64,000 nt of DNA from NCBI RefSeq assembly GCF_020594515.1, contig NZ_JAJCTH010000002.1, forward strand, positions 62,001-126,000. The letters run 5' to 3'. The position numbers and the translations under genes are program-made. Positions 26,336 to 33,751 of this stretch are shown one piece after another; within the stretch, counting starts at the first letter, position 1, and each line of letters starts with the position of its first letter. Source of the stretch: Rhodoferax sp. U2-2l (lineage in GTDB: Bacteria; Pseudomonadota; Gammaproteobacteria; Burkholderiales; Burkholderiaceae_C). Below the pieces are notes generated by a model. The model was not told where the DNA came from. It was given only the letters and a program-made list of their open reading frames with translations, and searched no databases.

Positions 26336-27304
26336 ATGACTCGTCCACGTTACCTCCCCGACAACTTCACCCTGGCCCTGCTGGGCAGCATTGGCCTCGC
26401 CAGCTTTTTGCCTGTGCGCGGTTATGCGGCGCAGGGTTTTGAGTGGCTGACCACTGCGGCCATTGCCCTGCTGTTTTTCTTGCACGGGGCCAAGTTGTCG
26501 CGTGCGGCGGTGGTGGCGGGCATGAGCCATTGGCGGCTGCATGTGCTGGTGTTTGCCTGCACCTTTGTGTTATTTCCCATCCTTGGTTTGCTGCTCAAGC
26601 CATTGTTTGGCACCGTGCTGACGCCGGACCTGGCGGTGGGCATGTTGTTTCTGTGCACCTTGCCCGCCACCGTGCAGTCGGCGATTGCGTTCACGGCCAT
26701 GGCGCGGGGCAATGTGGCGGCTGCCGTGTGCAGCGCCTCGGCGTCCAGTCTGCTTGGGGTGTTCATCACGCCGTTGTTGGTGAGCTGGCTGGTGGTGTCG
26801 GGCGGGGTATCGGGTACTGGCAACCTGGACGCCGTGGGCCGCATCATGCTGCAGCTGCTGCTGCCTTTTGTGCTGGGGCAGTTGCTGCAGCCCTGGATTG
26901 GCTACTTTGTGCGGCGCCACGCCAGCGGCCTCAAGCTGGTGGACCAGGGCTCCATCCTGCTGGTGGTCTACACCGCATTCAGCGCGGCGGTGATCGAGGG
27001 CCTGTGGCAGCAGGTGCCGCTGCCGACCTTGCTCAGCCTGACGGTCACCTGTTGTGTGCTGCTGGCGCTGTCCTTGGCCATGACCACCTGGGCCAGCCGC
27101 GCACTGGGGTTCAGCAAAGAGGACGAGATCGCCATCGTGTTCTGCGGCTCCAAAAAAAGCCTGGCCAGCGGTGTGCCGATGGCCAAGGTGCTGTTCGCAG
27201 CCCACACCGTGGGGGTGATGCTGTTGCCGATCATGCTGTTCCACCAGATTCAGTTGATGGTCTGCGCCGTGCTGGCGCAGCGCTACGCCAAGAGGGGCGG
27301 CTAA
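26336..27304 (+). CDS. SBF-like (bile acid:Na+ symporter family) transporter
   Basis: A 322-residue polytopic membrane protein of the YfeH/SBF_like branch (PF13593). About ten helices are visible, with the family blocks 'ALLFFLHGAKLSR' and 'FLCTLPATVQSAIAFTAMARG' in the first half, and 'FCGSKKSLASGVPMAKVLF' in the second half, which lines the substrate path. The family moves organic anions with Na+; the substrate is unknown. It follows the uvrA-like gene by 110 bases, in the same direction, and may or may not share its transcript. Confidence 0.86.
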   Translation: MTRPRYLPDNFTLALLGSIGLASFLPVRGYAAQGFEWLTTAAIALLFFLHGAKLSRAAVVAGMSHWRLHVLVFACTFVLFPILGLLLKPLFGTVLTPDLAVGMLFLCTLPATVQSAIAFTAMARGNVAAAVCSASASSLLGVFITPLLVSWLVVSGGVSGTGNLDAVGRIMLQLLLPFVLGQLLQPWIGYFVRRHASGLKLVDQGSILLVVYTAFSAAVIEGLWQQVPLPTLLSLTVTCCVLLALSLAMTTWASRALGFSKEDEIAIVFCGSKKSLASGVPMAKVLFAAHTVGVMLLPIMLFHQIQLMVCAVLAQRYAKRGG

Positions 27305-27332
27305 ATCCAGGCTGCTGCCTACCGGCATGCGG

Positions 27333-27380
27333 TGGCAATTGCTATCAATTACAAAGCTGCAAGTGGATGCAGCATAAGGG
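27333..27380. repeat. Possible third member of the intergenic repeat family
   Basis: Contains ATTGCTATCAATTACAAAGC and a downstream GCTGC-rich dyad. The TTGCTATCAATT...AGCTGC core resembles the repeat seen twice inside the uvrA-like gene. The match is partial and I would not call it without a genome-wide comparison. Confidence 0.3.
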
Positions 27381-27436
27381 CTGCTGCCCGGTACTTCTTG
27401 TGACCTAGAATGGAAATCACAGGAGGAAGCCGGGGC

Positions 27437-27640
27437 ATGACGCCAGAGCAGAAAGCCAGAGTCAGCATCGACACGCTGCTAGCTGCGGCAGGCTGGCACG
27501 TCTGCAACGTCTCCAGCACCAACCTCCATGCCGCCACTGGCGTGGCCATCCGCGAAGTTGAAGCCGACGTCGACCCCAAACCTCGGCGCGCGCAGGCGTT
27601 GCAACAGGCCACTCTTGCTAAAACGCTCGCAGCCACATGA
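27437..27640 (+). pseudogene. HsdR N-terminus joined to HsdS-like C-terminus (deletion scar)
   Basis: A 67-codon frame with a perfect AGGAGG site ten bases upstream. Residues 1-38 ('MTPEQKARVSIDTLLAAAGW', then 'HVCNVSSTNLHAATGVAIRE') match the N-terminus of type I restriction HsdR subunits, which are normally around 800-1100 residues. After that point the frame reads 'VEADVDPKPRRAQALQQATL' plus 'AKTLAAT', which looks like the C-terminal coiled-coil end of an HsdS specificity subunit. The likely origin is an internal deletion that removed most of an hsd operon. The stop overlaps the next start as ATGA. It may still be translated. Confidence 0.6.
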
Positions 27641-28620
27641 AACCGCCAATCTATCTCAAGCTTTTCGACAAATCCGTTGCGGCTATTACGTCAGCGGTTG
27701 AGATCTATAACAAACCGGGCTTTCAGTACAGGGATGAAACGTTTGCACTGTTGGCGCTGAACGCATGGGAACTGATCCTTAAAGCGCGGGTCGTCCAAGT
27801 CGATCCAAACAAACAGAAGGCGATTCACGTCTATCAGCGCAGACCAACAAAGTCGGGTGTTCTGGGCACAAAAGAGTACTTGGAGCGCGGGCGTTCTGGA
27901 AATCCGAAAACCATAGGGATACGCAAGGCAATTGAAAAGCTGGATGCCCATGCACCGTCCAAGTTGCCTGATGCGGTAAAGAACAACATCGAAGCCTTGA
28001 TGGAAGTCCGGGATTGCTCAGCTCACTTTTTTTCACCCTCCATGGCGCTACGTAGGCAACTGCTGGAGGTCGGTACTGCGGCGGTACGGAATTTTGTTTG
28101 GTATGGGCGGCGATGGTTTAAGAAAGACTTGTCGGAGCACCTTCAAATTCTTTTGCCTATCGGCTTTGTGAATACGGGTGGCTCACTAGTGGTTTCCTCT
28201 GCCGAGGAAAAAAATCTGTTGGCTTGTATCAGCGATCTCGCACAGTCGTCAGCAGCGACTGAAACAAATGATCTTCACTTTCAGACGTCAATTGAGGTGC
28301 AAATCAAGAAGACAGGTGCAGAGAACACGCCGACCGTGAAGATCACGAACGATCCAACGGCAATACCAGTATTCTTGACCGAGGAAAATCTTGCTCAGAA
28401 CTATCCTTGGACCTATGACGAAGTGACTGCGCGTTGCAAAGCTCGGTACTCTGATTTCAAAGCAGCGAAGAAGTATCACGACCTGCGAAAAGTTTTGGCT
28501 GAAGATTCAAAGTTATATCGACTTCGTTTACTTGATCCAACGAATCCTAAAGGGATCAAGAAGCCGTTTTACAGCACGAACGTGCTGGCCTTTTTTGATA
28601 AACATTACACGTTGAAGTGA
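27637..28620 (+). CDS. DUF3644-like protein with HEPN-type R-x4-H motif
   Basis: A 327-residue protein. The N-terminal helical part 'AVEIYNKPGFQYRDETFALL' followed by 'ALNAWELILKA' matches DUF3644, a family met near restriction and other defence genes. At residues 125-130 it has R-D-C-S-A-H, the R-x4-6-H signature of HEPN ribonucleases, in a predicted helix. The C-terminal half (residues 190-327) is unrecognised and Lys-rich. Base composition is clearly lower in GC than the flanks, which suggests transfer. Its start overlaps the HsdR/HsdS remnant, so it was or is part of that operon. Nuclease activity is inferred from the motif. Confidence 0.68.
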   Translation: MKPPIYLKLFDKSVAAITSAVEIYNKPGFQYRDETFALLALNAWELILKARVVQVDPNKQKAIHVYQRRPTKSGVLGTKEYLERGRSGNPKTIGIRKAIEKLDAHAPSKLPDAVKNNIEALMEVRDCSAHFFSPSMALRRQLLEVGTAAVRNFVWYGRRWFKKDLSEHLQILLPIGFVNTGGSLVVSSAEEKNLLACISDLAQSSAATETNDLHFQTSIEVQIKKTGAENTPTVKITNDPTAIPVFLTEENLAQNYPWTYDEVTARCKARYSDFKAAKKYHDLRKVLAEDSKLYRLRLLDPTNPKGIKKPFYSTNVLAFFDKHYTLK

Positions 28621-28911
28621 CCTTTTGACTGTGTTCAATATAAAGGGGGACAGTGTTGCTTGCGCCTGCAATGCGTGGTGTGATTTTGGGAGAGCTTGTC
28701 CGCTATTTGCTGAGTCTGGTCGGTTAATGTGATTGAACCTCTACTTGCGATAGAGGCGTCTTATTTTGGAATGCTTCAGGGTAAGTGGCCTATGCATTTG
28801 CTTGCAAGGAATTCACTACCTCTGGCATTGTTTGCTACTCGTGATGAGGTGGCTTGCTGTGTTTATGGCGAGAGAGTGGCCGTTGGTTGTTTTCGCCCGT
28901 CGATGTGACCG
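28621..28911. other. Gene-free stretch with decayed coding look
   Basis: I see no convincing gene. A 45-codon frame (28771-28908, ATG to TGA) stays in the same reading frame as the DUF4357 remnant that follows, so it may be part of the same decayed gene. Composition is low in GC like the DUF3644 gene. Confidence 0.4.
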
Positions 28912-29031
28912 AAGGTAGTTTCGAGTGGTTCCAGCTTGATTCATGGCCGAAGCGCCAATGGCCGTATCGAGTGGAAGGATGCGAACGGGCGCACGCTGAA
29001 GGCATTGCAAGAGGTTGAGGCGGGGCAGTAG
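28912..29031 (+). pseudogene. DUF4357 C-terminal remnant
   Basis: The frame ending at TAG 29029-29031 reads 'SSGSSLIHGRSANGRIEWKD' followed by 'ANGRTLKALQEVEAGQ'. The 'GRxANGRxEWKDxxGRTLKxLQE' pattern is the signature of DUF4357, normally the C-terminal end of larger proteins such as GIY-YIG-linked or restriction-linked factors. An in-frame TGA at 28906 separates it from preceding sequence and no start is present. It is a fragment of a lost gene in the same scarred region as the hsd remnant. Confidence 0.65.
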
Positions 29032-29076
29032 TTTTGCTTCACTTGTGATAGCTGTTTGTTCAACAGCGAAGATGGG

Positions 29077-29490
29077 CTATTGGCCCCAAGGATTCACCAG
29101 CCGGACGCCGGTATTCACAAAGTCCTGGGTGTTGCGCGTGGCCACGGTAAAGCCATGCTCCAGCGCGGTGGCGGCAATCATTGCATCGCGCTCAGATCTT
29201 GGATCAGGCACGTGCAATGCGGCGCATAAGCTGGCGGCCTGCTCGGTGAACGGCAGAATGCGCCCGGCGAAGGCAGCACGTACGCCTGTTAGCCACACGC
29301 GCAGCGAGGCGCCTTGCGGCGGGGTACGTCGCTCCAGCAGCAGCACGCCTTTCTCCAGCTCCAGAATGGTGATGGCGCTCAGGTACAGCGTACTGGCGCG
29401 GTGTTGCGCCGCCCAATTGCGCACCTCTGCTGACTGGTTGGGCTTGCCCTGGCGCAGTTCCGAGATGACGTTGGTGTCCAGAAGGTACAT
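29077..29490 (-). CDS. PIN-domain toxin, FitB/VapC type
   Basis: A 137-residue PIN-domain ribonuclease: 'MYLLDTNVISELRQGKPNQS' with the first catalytic Asp, 'SAITILELEKGVLLLERR' with the conserved Glu, and 'PDPRSERDAMIAATALEHGF' plus 'TVATRNTQDF' with the C-terminal acidic residues. It is related to the PIN toxin at 11446 but paired with a different antitoxin type. It starts eight bases after the antitoxin stop. Target RNA unknown. Confidence 0.9.
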   Translation of the reverse strand: MYLLDTNVISELRQGKPNQSAEVRNWAAQHRASTLYLSAITILELEKGVLLLERRTPPQGASLRVWLTGVRAAFAGRILPFTEQAASLCAALHVPDPRSERDAMIAATALEHGFTVATRNTQDFVNTGVRLVNPWGQ

Positions 29491-29498
29491 GCAGCCGC

Positions 29499-29759
29499 CT
29501 ATTCCAGCTCTGTTGCGCGGGTGGTGATGTTCAGGCGTGGTGCGTCAAATTCGATGCCGTCTCCGCCAACAATATCGTCCATCACCGCCAGCAACGAAGG
29601 CTCGCCTTGCCCGACCATGCGGTAGTAGTCGTCTATGGTCAGCAGGGCATAGGCGGGGCGGCCGCGGTCGGTGATGAACACGGGGCCATCTGCTGCGGCG
29701 CGTTTGGCGCTGGATACATCGCGGGTGAAATCACGGCTGGAGAAGGTGTGAACGGACAT
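29499..29759 (-). CDS. Phd/YefM-type antitoxin
   Basis: An 86-residue antitoxin. 'TFSSRDFTRDVSSAKRAA' and 'GPVFITDRGRPAYALLTIDD' form the Phd/YefM DNA-binding fold; the acidic tail 'AVMDDIVGGDGIEFDAP' would bind the PIN toxin. AAGGAGG lies just before the ATG. A much longer frame extends upstream but is antisense to the deacetylase-family gene, so it is not used. Confidence 0.9.
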   Translation of the reverse strand: MSVHTFSSRDFTRDVSSAKRAAADGPVFITDRGRPAYALLTIDDYYRMVGQGEPSLLAVMDDIVGGDGIEFDAPRLNITTRATELE

Positions 29760-29957
29760 GTGGACCTCCTTTTGAAAAATTGTTTGAATGTTATGACGAA
29801 TTAGGCATTGCGGTCCAGATCTGTTCTGGACTGACAGCCTGGACATTCTTTTTTGCCAGAGCATGCCCTTTGGGGCCAGGCGCGCCCGGCAAAATACCCG
29901 GTCAGACCCGTGCCCGGATGGCCGCGCCACCGACAAACAGAATTGAAAGAACGTCCA

Positions 29958-31004
29958 ATGTTGACCTATTACAACCACCTCCACAGCCAGCACCACGGCA
30001 AGCTGGAGATGTACCGCGGCGAACTGGTGCCGTGCTTTGAAGTTCCGGCGCGGGTCGACCACGTGCTGGCCGAACTCAAAAAGCGCAAGTTTGGCGCCAT
30101 CGTGCCGCCTGAAAGTTTTGACGACAGCGCCTTGCTGGGTATCCACAGCCAGCGTTACCTGGACTTTCTGGCCGGTGCCTGGGACGAGTGGGTGGCGCTG
30201 GATGCGGCCAACGCCTGGCGCGATGTGTTGCCGTCGGTGTGGCCGGTGCGCACCCTGCGCAGTGATGTGCTGCCCACCAACTTTGCCGCGCGCCTCGGCC
30301 TGTTTTCCATGGATGCGGGCACGCCGCTCACCGAAGGCACTTGGGACGCCGCGCGTGCCGGTGCCGACTGCGCCCTGAGCGCGGCGCAAGCCGTTGGCAG
30401 CGGGCAAAGGGCTGCCTTTGCCCTGACGCGTCCGCCCGGCCACCACGCCGGAGCCGACTTTTTTGGCGGTTACTGCTTTCTGAACAACGCCGCGCTGGCG
30501 GCGCAGGCGCTGCGTGACCAAGGCCTGGAGCGCGTGGCGATTCTGGACATCGACTACCACCATGGCAACGGCACGCAGGCCATTTTTTATGAGCGGGCGG
30601 ATGTGTACTTCACCAGCCTGCACGGCGACCCGCAGACCGAGTACCCGTTTTACCTGGGCTACGCCGATGAGTTGGGCGCGGGTGCCGGGCTGGGTTTCAA
30701 CCGCAACTGGCCGCTGCCGCGCGGCACGGGTTTTGAGCTGTGGCGCGCCACCTTGCAGCAGGCCCTGCAAGGCATCGCCGCTTTTGGCGCGCAGGCGCTG
30801 GTGGTGTCGCTCGGCCTGGACACCTTTGACGGTGACCCGGTGGCGGGCTTTCACCTGCAAAGTGATGACTACTTGAGTATGGGAGCCGACATCGCCGCCG
30901 CAGGCCTGCCTACGGTGTTCGTCTTTGAAGGCGGTTATGCGGTGGCCGAGGTGGGTATCAACGCGGTCAATGTGCTGCAGGGTTTCATGGCCGCGGCAGC
31001 CTGA
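29958..31004 (+). CDS. Histone-deacetylase-family amidohydrolase
   Basis: A 348-residue zinc amidohydrolase of the arginase/deacetylase fold (AcuC/acetylpolyamine amidohydrolase/HDAC). The paired active-site histidines are in 'TRPPGHHAGADFFGGYCFLN', zinc ligands are Asp199 and His201 in 'LDIDYHHGNGTQ' and Asp288 in 'LGLDTFDGDP', and the transition-state tyrosine is in 'FEGGYAV'. 'TSLHGDPQTEYPFYLGYADE' is typical of the polyamine/class II-like bacterial branch. Substrate is probably an acetylated polyamine or lysine. It is followed after ten bases by an alpha/beta-hydrolase gene. Confidence 0.9.
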   Translation: MLTYYNHLHSQHHGKLEMYRGELVPCFEVPARVDHVLAELKKRKFGAIVPPESFDDSALLGIHSQRYLDFLAGAWDEWVALDAANAWRDVLPSVWPVRTLRSDVLPTNFAARLGLFSMDAGTPLTEGTWDAARAGADCALSAAQAVGSGQRAAFALTRPPGHHAGADFFGGYCFLNNAALAAQALRDQGLERVAILDIDYHHGNGTQAIFYERADVYFTSLHGDPQTEYPFYLGYADELGAGAGLGFNRNWPLPRGTGFELWRATLQQALQGIAAFGAQALVVSLGLDTFDGDPVAGFHLQSDDYLSMGADIAAAGLPTVFVFEGGYAVAEVGINAVNVLQGFMAAAA

Positions 31005-31014
31005 AGGCAGGCCG

Positions 31015-31881
31015 ATGCAGCACGACACGTTTTATGCGGATGACGGCGAGGTGCTGCACCTTCACCGGTCGGGCAGCGGCACGCCGCTGCTGTTGTTACA
31101 CGGCTGGACCGCCAGCCACGCCGCCTGGTCGCCGTTGTTGCAGCCGCTGGCCGGGCACTACCACTTGCTGCGGCCCGACGCGCGCGGTCACGGCGGGCAT
31201 GCCTTGCGCGTCAACCCGGCGCCCGATGTGCAGCGCCTGGCGCGCGATGTGATCAACCTGCTGGACCATGTCGGCCTGGCGCAGGTGGTGGCGGTGGGGC
31301 ACTCGATGGGTGCGCTCACCCTGTGGCAGTGCCTGCGCGACTTTGGCTCTGATCGGTTTTCGCACCTGGTGTTCATTGACCAGTCACCGAAACTGGTGAC
31401 CGATGCCGCCTGGCGCTGTGGCATTTATGGCGACTTCGATGCCGTCGCCTCGCAGCGGCTGATCGATGATCTGGAACAGGATTTTGTCGAAGCCGTGTTG
31501 CGGCTGATTGCTTTTGGCCTGAACGACAAGGCCCGCGCCACCTACCTGCGCAATAGCTCCGGCTGGCGCGCCGCGCGCGAGGTGCTGGGTGCCATCGACC
31601 CGGCCCCGGTCATCGCCATCTGGAAAAGTCTGGTGGCCGCCGACTACCGCGACGTGTTGCCCGGCATCCAGGTGCCCACGTTACTGGCCTACGGCACGGC
31701 CAGCAACTTCTACACGCCAGAGACGGCCCGCTACGTGGCGGCCCAGCTACCGCAGGCGCGCTTGAGCCTGTACGACGACGCCGACCACGGCCCGCATCTG
31801 GCTGACCCGGTGCGGTTTGCAGCGGAGCTGGCCGCGTTGCTCACGCCTCCAGCCGGTAATGCAGCCGCAAATGCTGCTTGA
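31015..31881 (+). CDS. Alpha/beta-hydrolase
   Basis: A 288-residue hydrolase with an intact catalytic set: 'LLLLHGWTASHAAW' for the oxyanion hole, nucleophile Ser in 'VVAVGHSMGALTLWQ' (G-H-S-M-G), and the His in 'DDADHGPHLADP'. It resembles the non-haem peroxidase/esterase branch. The ATG has a GGCAGG element upstream and lies ten bases after the deacetylase-family stop, so both are probably one operon. The last 41 bases overlap the convergent DUF294 gene. Substrate unknown. Confidence 0.88.
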   Translation: MQHDTFYADDGEVLHLHRSGSGTPLLLLHGWTASHAAWSPLLQPLAGHYHLLRPDARGHGGHALRVNPAPDVQRLARDVINLLDHVGLAQVVAVGHSMGALTLWQCLRDFGSDRFSHLVFIDQSPKLVTDAAWRCGIYGDFDAVASQRLIDDLEQDFVEAVLRLIAFGLNDKARATYLRNSSGWRAAREVLGAIDPAPVIAIWKSLVAADYRDVLPGIQVPTLLAYGTASNFYTPETARYVAAQLPQARLSLYDDADHGPHLADPVRFAAELAALLTPPAGNAAANAA

Positions 31882-33655
31882 ACTGTTTGATGATGCTCAG
31901 TGCGTCCTTGAGCATGTCGCGGTCCAGCGTGCCCAGGCTGCTGAGTAGCACCAGATTGCTGACGGGCTGACCGAGCGAGCGTTGCCGCAGGTTGTTGCGC
32001 AGTTTCAAGGCCATCAGCAGGTGCAGGGTTTCGATCAGGTCACGCACCAGCGGCGCGGGCAAGGCTTGCAGGTTGGCCAGTGCCTGCAGCCGGTCGGCGG
32101 TGCCCAGGGCATCGAGGCGGTGTTCCAGCGCCAGCGCGCGGGCGCCGTGCACGATGGGGAAGGTGCCAATTTTTTTCAGGTCAAACGTGTCCGGCTCGCT
32201 GGTCTGCAGCTTGGTGATGCGGCCCCACCAGCCGCTGGCGGGTTCGGAAAACTGCTGGATGGCGCTGGCCATGCGTGCCAGATAGCTATTGCTGCCAATG
32301 GCCAGTTGGAAGGCGTGTTCGCGCGCATTGGCCAGCAGGCTGGCGTCTCCCGCCACCGCGCGGGCGTCCAGAAAAATCGCCAGGTTCATGGTGCCATCCA
32401 ACTCGCCGCCAAACAGCCACCGGCCCACGGTCTCGCGAAACGCCGCCAGGTTCTGGCACCACAGCGGGTTGGTGACCATGATGTGGCCGGGGCAGGGCGG
32501 GTAACCAAAGGTGAGCAGCGCCGCGCTGAATTGGCGGGTGACGTCGGCCAGCTCGGGGCAGGTGAAGCCGTCGCGTAGCAGCAGCGCGTTGTCCTGGTCG
32601 GTTTTCAGAATCTGTTCACCGCGGCCTTCGCTGCCCATCACCAGCAGGCAGCTGTTGTGCACCAGCTCGGGCGGGGCCAGCAGCGCCCACAGGCGGGAAA
32701 AAATCTGGCTATTGAGCTCGCTTACCAGCCGCGAGATGATCTCGATGCGCATGCCGCCGCGCTGCAGCATCTTGATGGCATCGTCCACCTGCAGCGCAGC
32801 CAAGCGCAGCTCGTCCACCGTGTGGGCGTGCTCCACCTGCAGCGTGATCAGGTGCGAGTGGTTGGACATGAAACTCATCAGGTCCAGTTGGCTCAATACG
32901 CCCAGAATGGTGTCGCCGTCTCGCACCAGCACCCGGTGGATGCGGTGGCGCAGCATGATCAGCAGGGCGTCAAACAGCTCGGCGTCGGGTGACAGCGCCA
33001 CCAGGTCAAAGCGGGCGACAGACCGGATGGGCAAAACGTTGGGCGCTACCGGTTGCAACAGCGCCTCGCGCAGATCGGTGGTGGTGAACATGCCCACGCG
33101 CGGCGCTGCGCCGTGCGGCTCGTCGCGCACCAGCACATGGCTGCGCTTGTTGTCTGACAGAATGCGGCAGACCGACACCAGGTCCAGGTCGCCGTCCACA
33201 TACAACGGCTTTTGCAGGTAGGCGTCTTTTACCCGCACCAACATCAGTGAGGTCATTTCACGGTTGTGGTCGGCCTCCGAATCACTGGCCAGGTTGCGGG
33301 CCACTTCGGCAAACACCAGGCCACTGAAGCGTGCATTGCCCGCCAGCAGACCCAGCAAAACACCTTTGGGCAGGCGCCAGGCCAGCACCTCATCCAGCGC
33401 GGTGGTGCCGGGCACGGGGCCGCCGGTCAACACATGGCGCCAGCCCGCCGACTCGCCTGCACCCAGTACATGCACATGGCCATCTTCGTCCAACTGAACA
33501 TGGCCGCTGTGCACCACCCACAGGCCATCGGTGTCGGCCTCCAGGGCTTGCCCGGCCAAGCAGCGCACCGGCACCGCCGCGTCAGCCAGAAGGGTCTGCT
33601 CGGTGGCGCTCAGGGTGTTGAAGGGGGAAACATCGAACGAAAAAACATCAGCCAC
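31841..33655 (-). CDS. cNMP-binding/CBS/DUF294 nucleotidyltransferase-like regulator
   Basis: A 604-residue signalling protein. Order: N-terminal cyclic-nucleotide-binding-like beta-roll (about 15-120, 'GHVQLDEDGHVHVLGAGES'), paired CBS domains (about 150-275), a GlnD-like nucleotidyltransferase domain with 'GSEGRGEQILKTDQDNALLL' (G-S and D-x-D), and a C-terminal helical DUF294_C domain. It is a paralogue of 44184-46061. A homologous gene sits between a nuclease and actP in Pseudomonas aeruginosa (PA3233, from memory). It lies directly downstream of actP, separated by a terminator, so regulation may be separate. Nucleotidyl transfer is unproven in this family. Confidence 0.85.
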   Translation of the reverse strand: MADVFSFDVSPFNTLSATEQTLLADAAVPVRCLAGQALEADTDGLWVVHSGHVQLDEDGHVHVLGAGESAGWRHVLTGGPVPGTTALDEVLAWRLPKGVLLGLLAGNARFSGLVFAEVARNLASDSEADHNREMTSLMLVRVKDAYLQKPLYVDGDLDLVSVCRILSDNKRSHVLVRDEPHGAAPRVGMFTTTDLREALLQPVAPNVLPIRSVARFDLVALSPDAELFDALLIMLRHRIHRVLVRDGDTILGVLSQLDLMSFMSNHSHLITLQVEHAHTVDELRLAALQVDDAIKMLQRGGMRIEIISRLVSELNSQIFSRLWALLAPPELVHNSCLLVMGSEGRGEQILKTDQDNALLLRDGFTCPELADVTRQFSAALLTFGYPPCPGHIMVTNPLWCQNLAAFRETVGRWLFGGELDGTMNLAIFLDARAVAGDASLLANAREHAFQLAIGSNSYLARMASAIQQFSEPASGWWGRITKLQTSEPDTFDLKKIGTFPIVHGARALALEHRLDALGTADRLQALANLQALPAPLVRDLIETLHLLMALKLRNNLRQRSLGQPVSNLVLLSSLGTLDRDMLKDALSIIKQFKQHLRLHYRLEA

Positions 33656-33672
33656 AACAAGCCCCGTCCATT

Positions 33673-33708
33673 AAAAAAGGGCTGCAAGCGGTGTGCCTGC
33701 AGCCCTTT
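33673..33708 (-). terminator. Intrinsic terminator of the DUF485-actP unit
   Basis: Eleven-base arms AAAGGGCTGCA and TGCAGCCCTTT with an eleven-base loop; on the minus strand the stem is followed by a run of T. It lies 44 bases past the actP stop and just before the DUF294 gene. Confidence 0.92.
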
Positions 33709-33751
33709 GGATTATCTCAACAGCCACCCGGGGGGGCTGTTGTTCAAGCGG

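Noticed and set aside
27305..29760. Complete mobile element around the defence remnants
   Set aside because: No transposase, integrase, tRNA gene or flanking direct repeats were visible.
29760..31028. Long N-terminal extension of the Phd-type antitoxin frame
   Set aside because: The extension is antisense to the deacetylase-family gene; the true start has AAGGAGG directly upstream at 29759.
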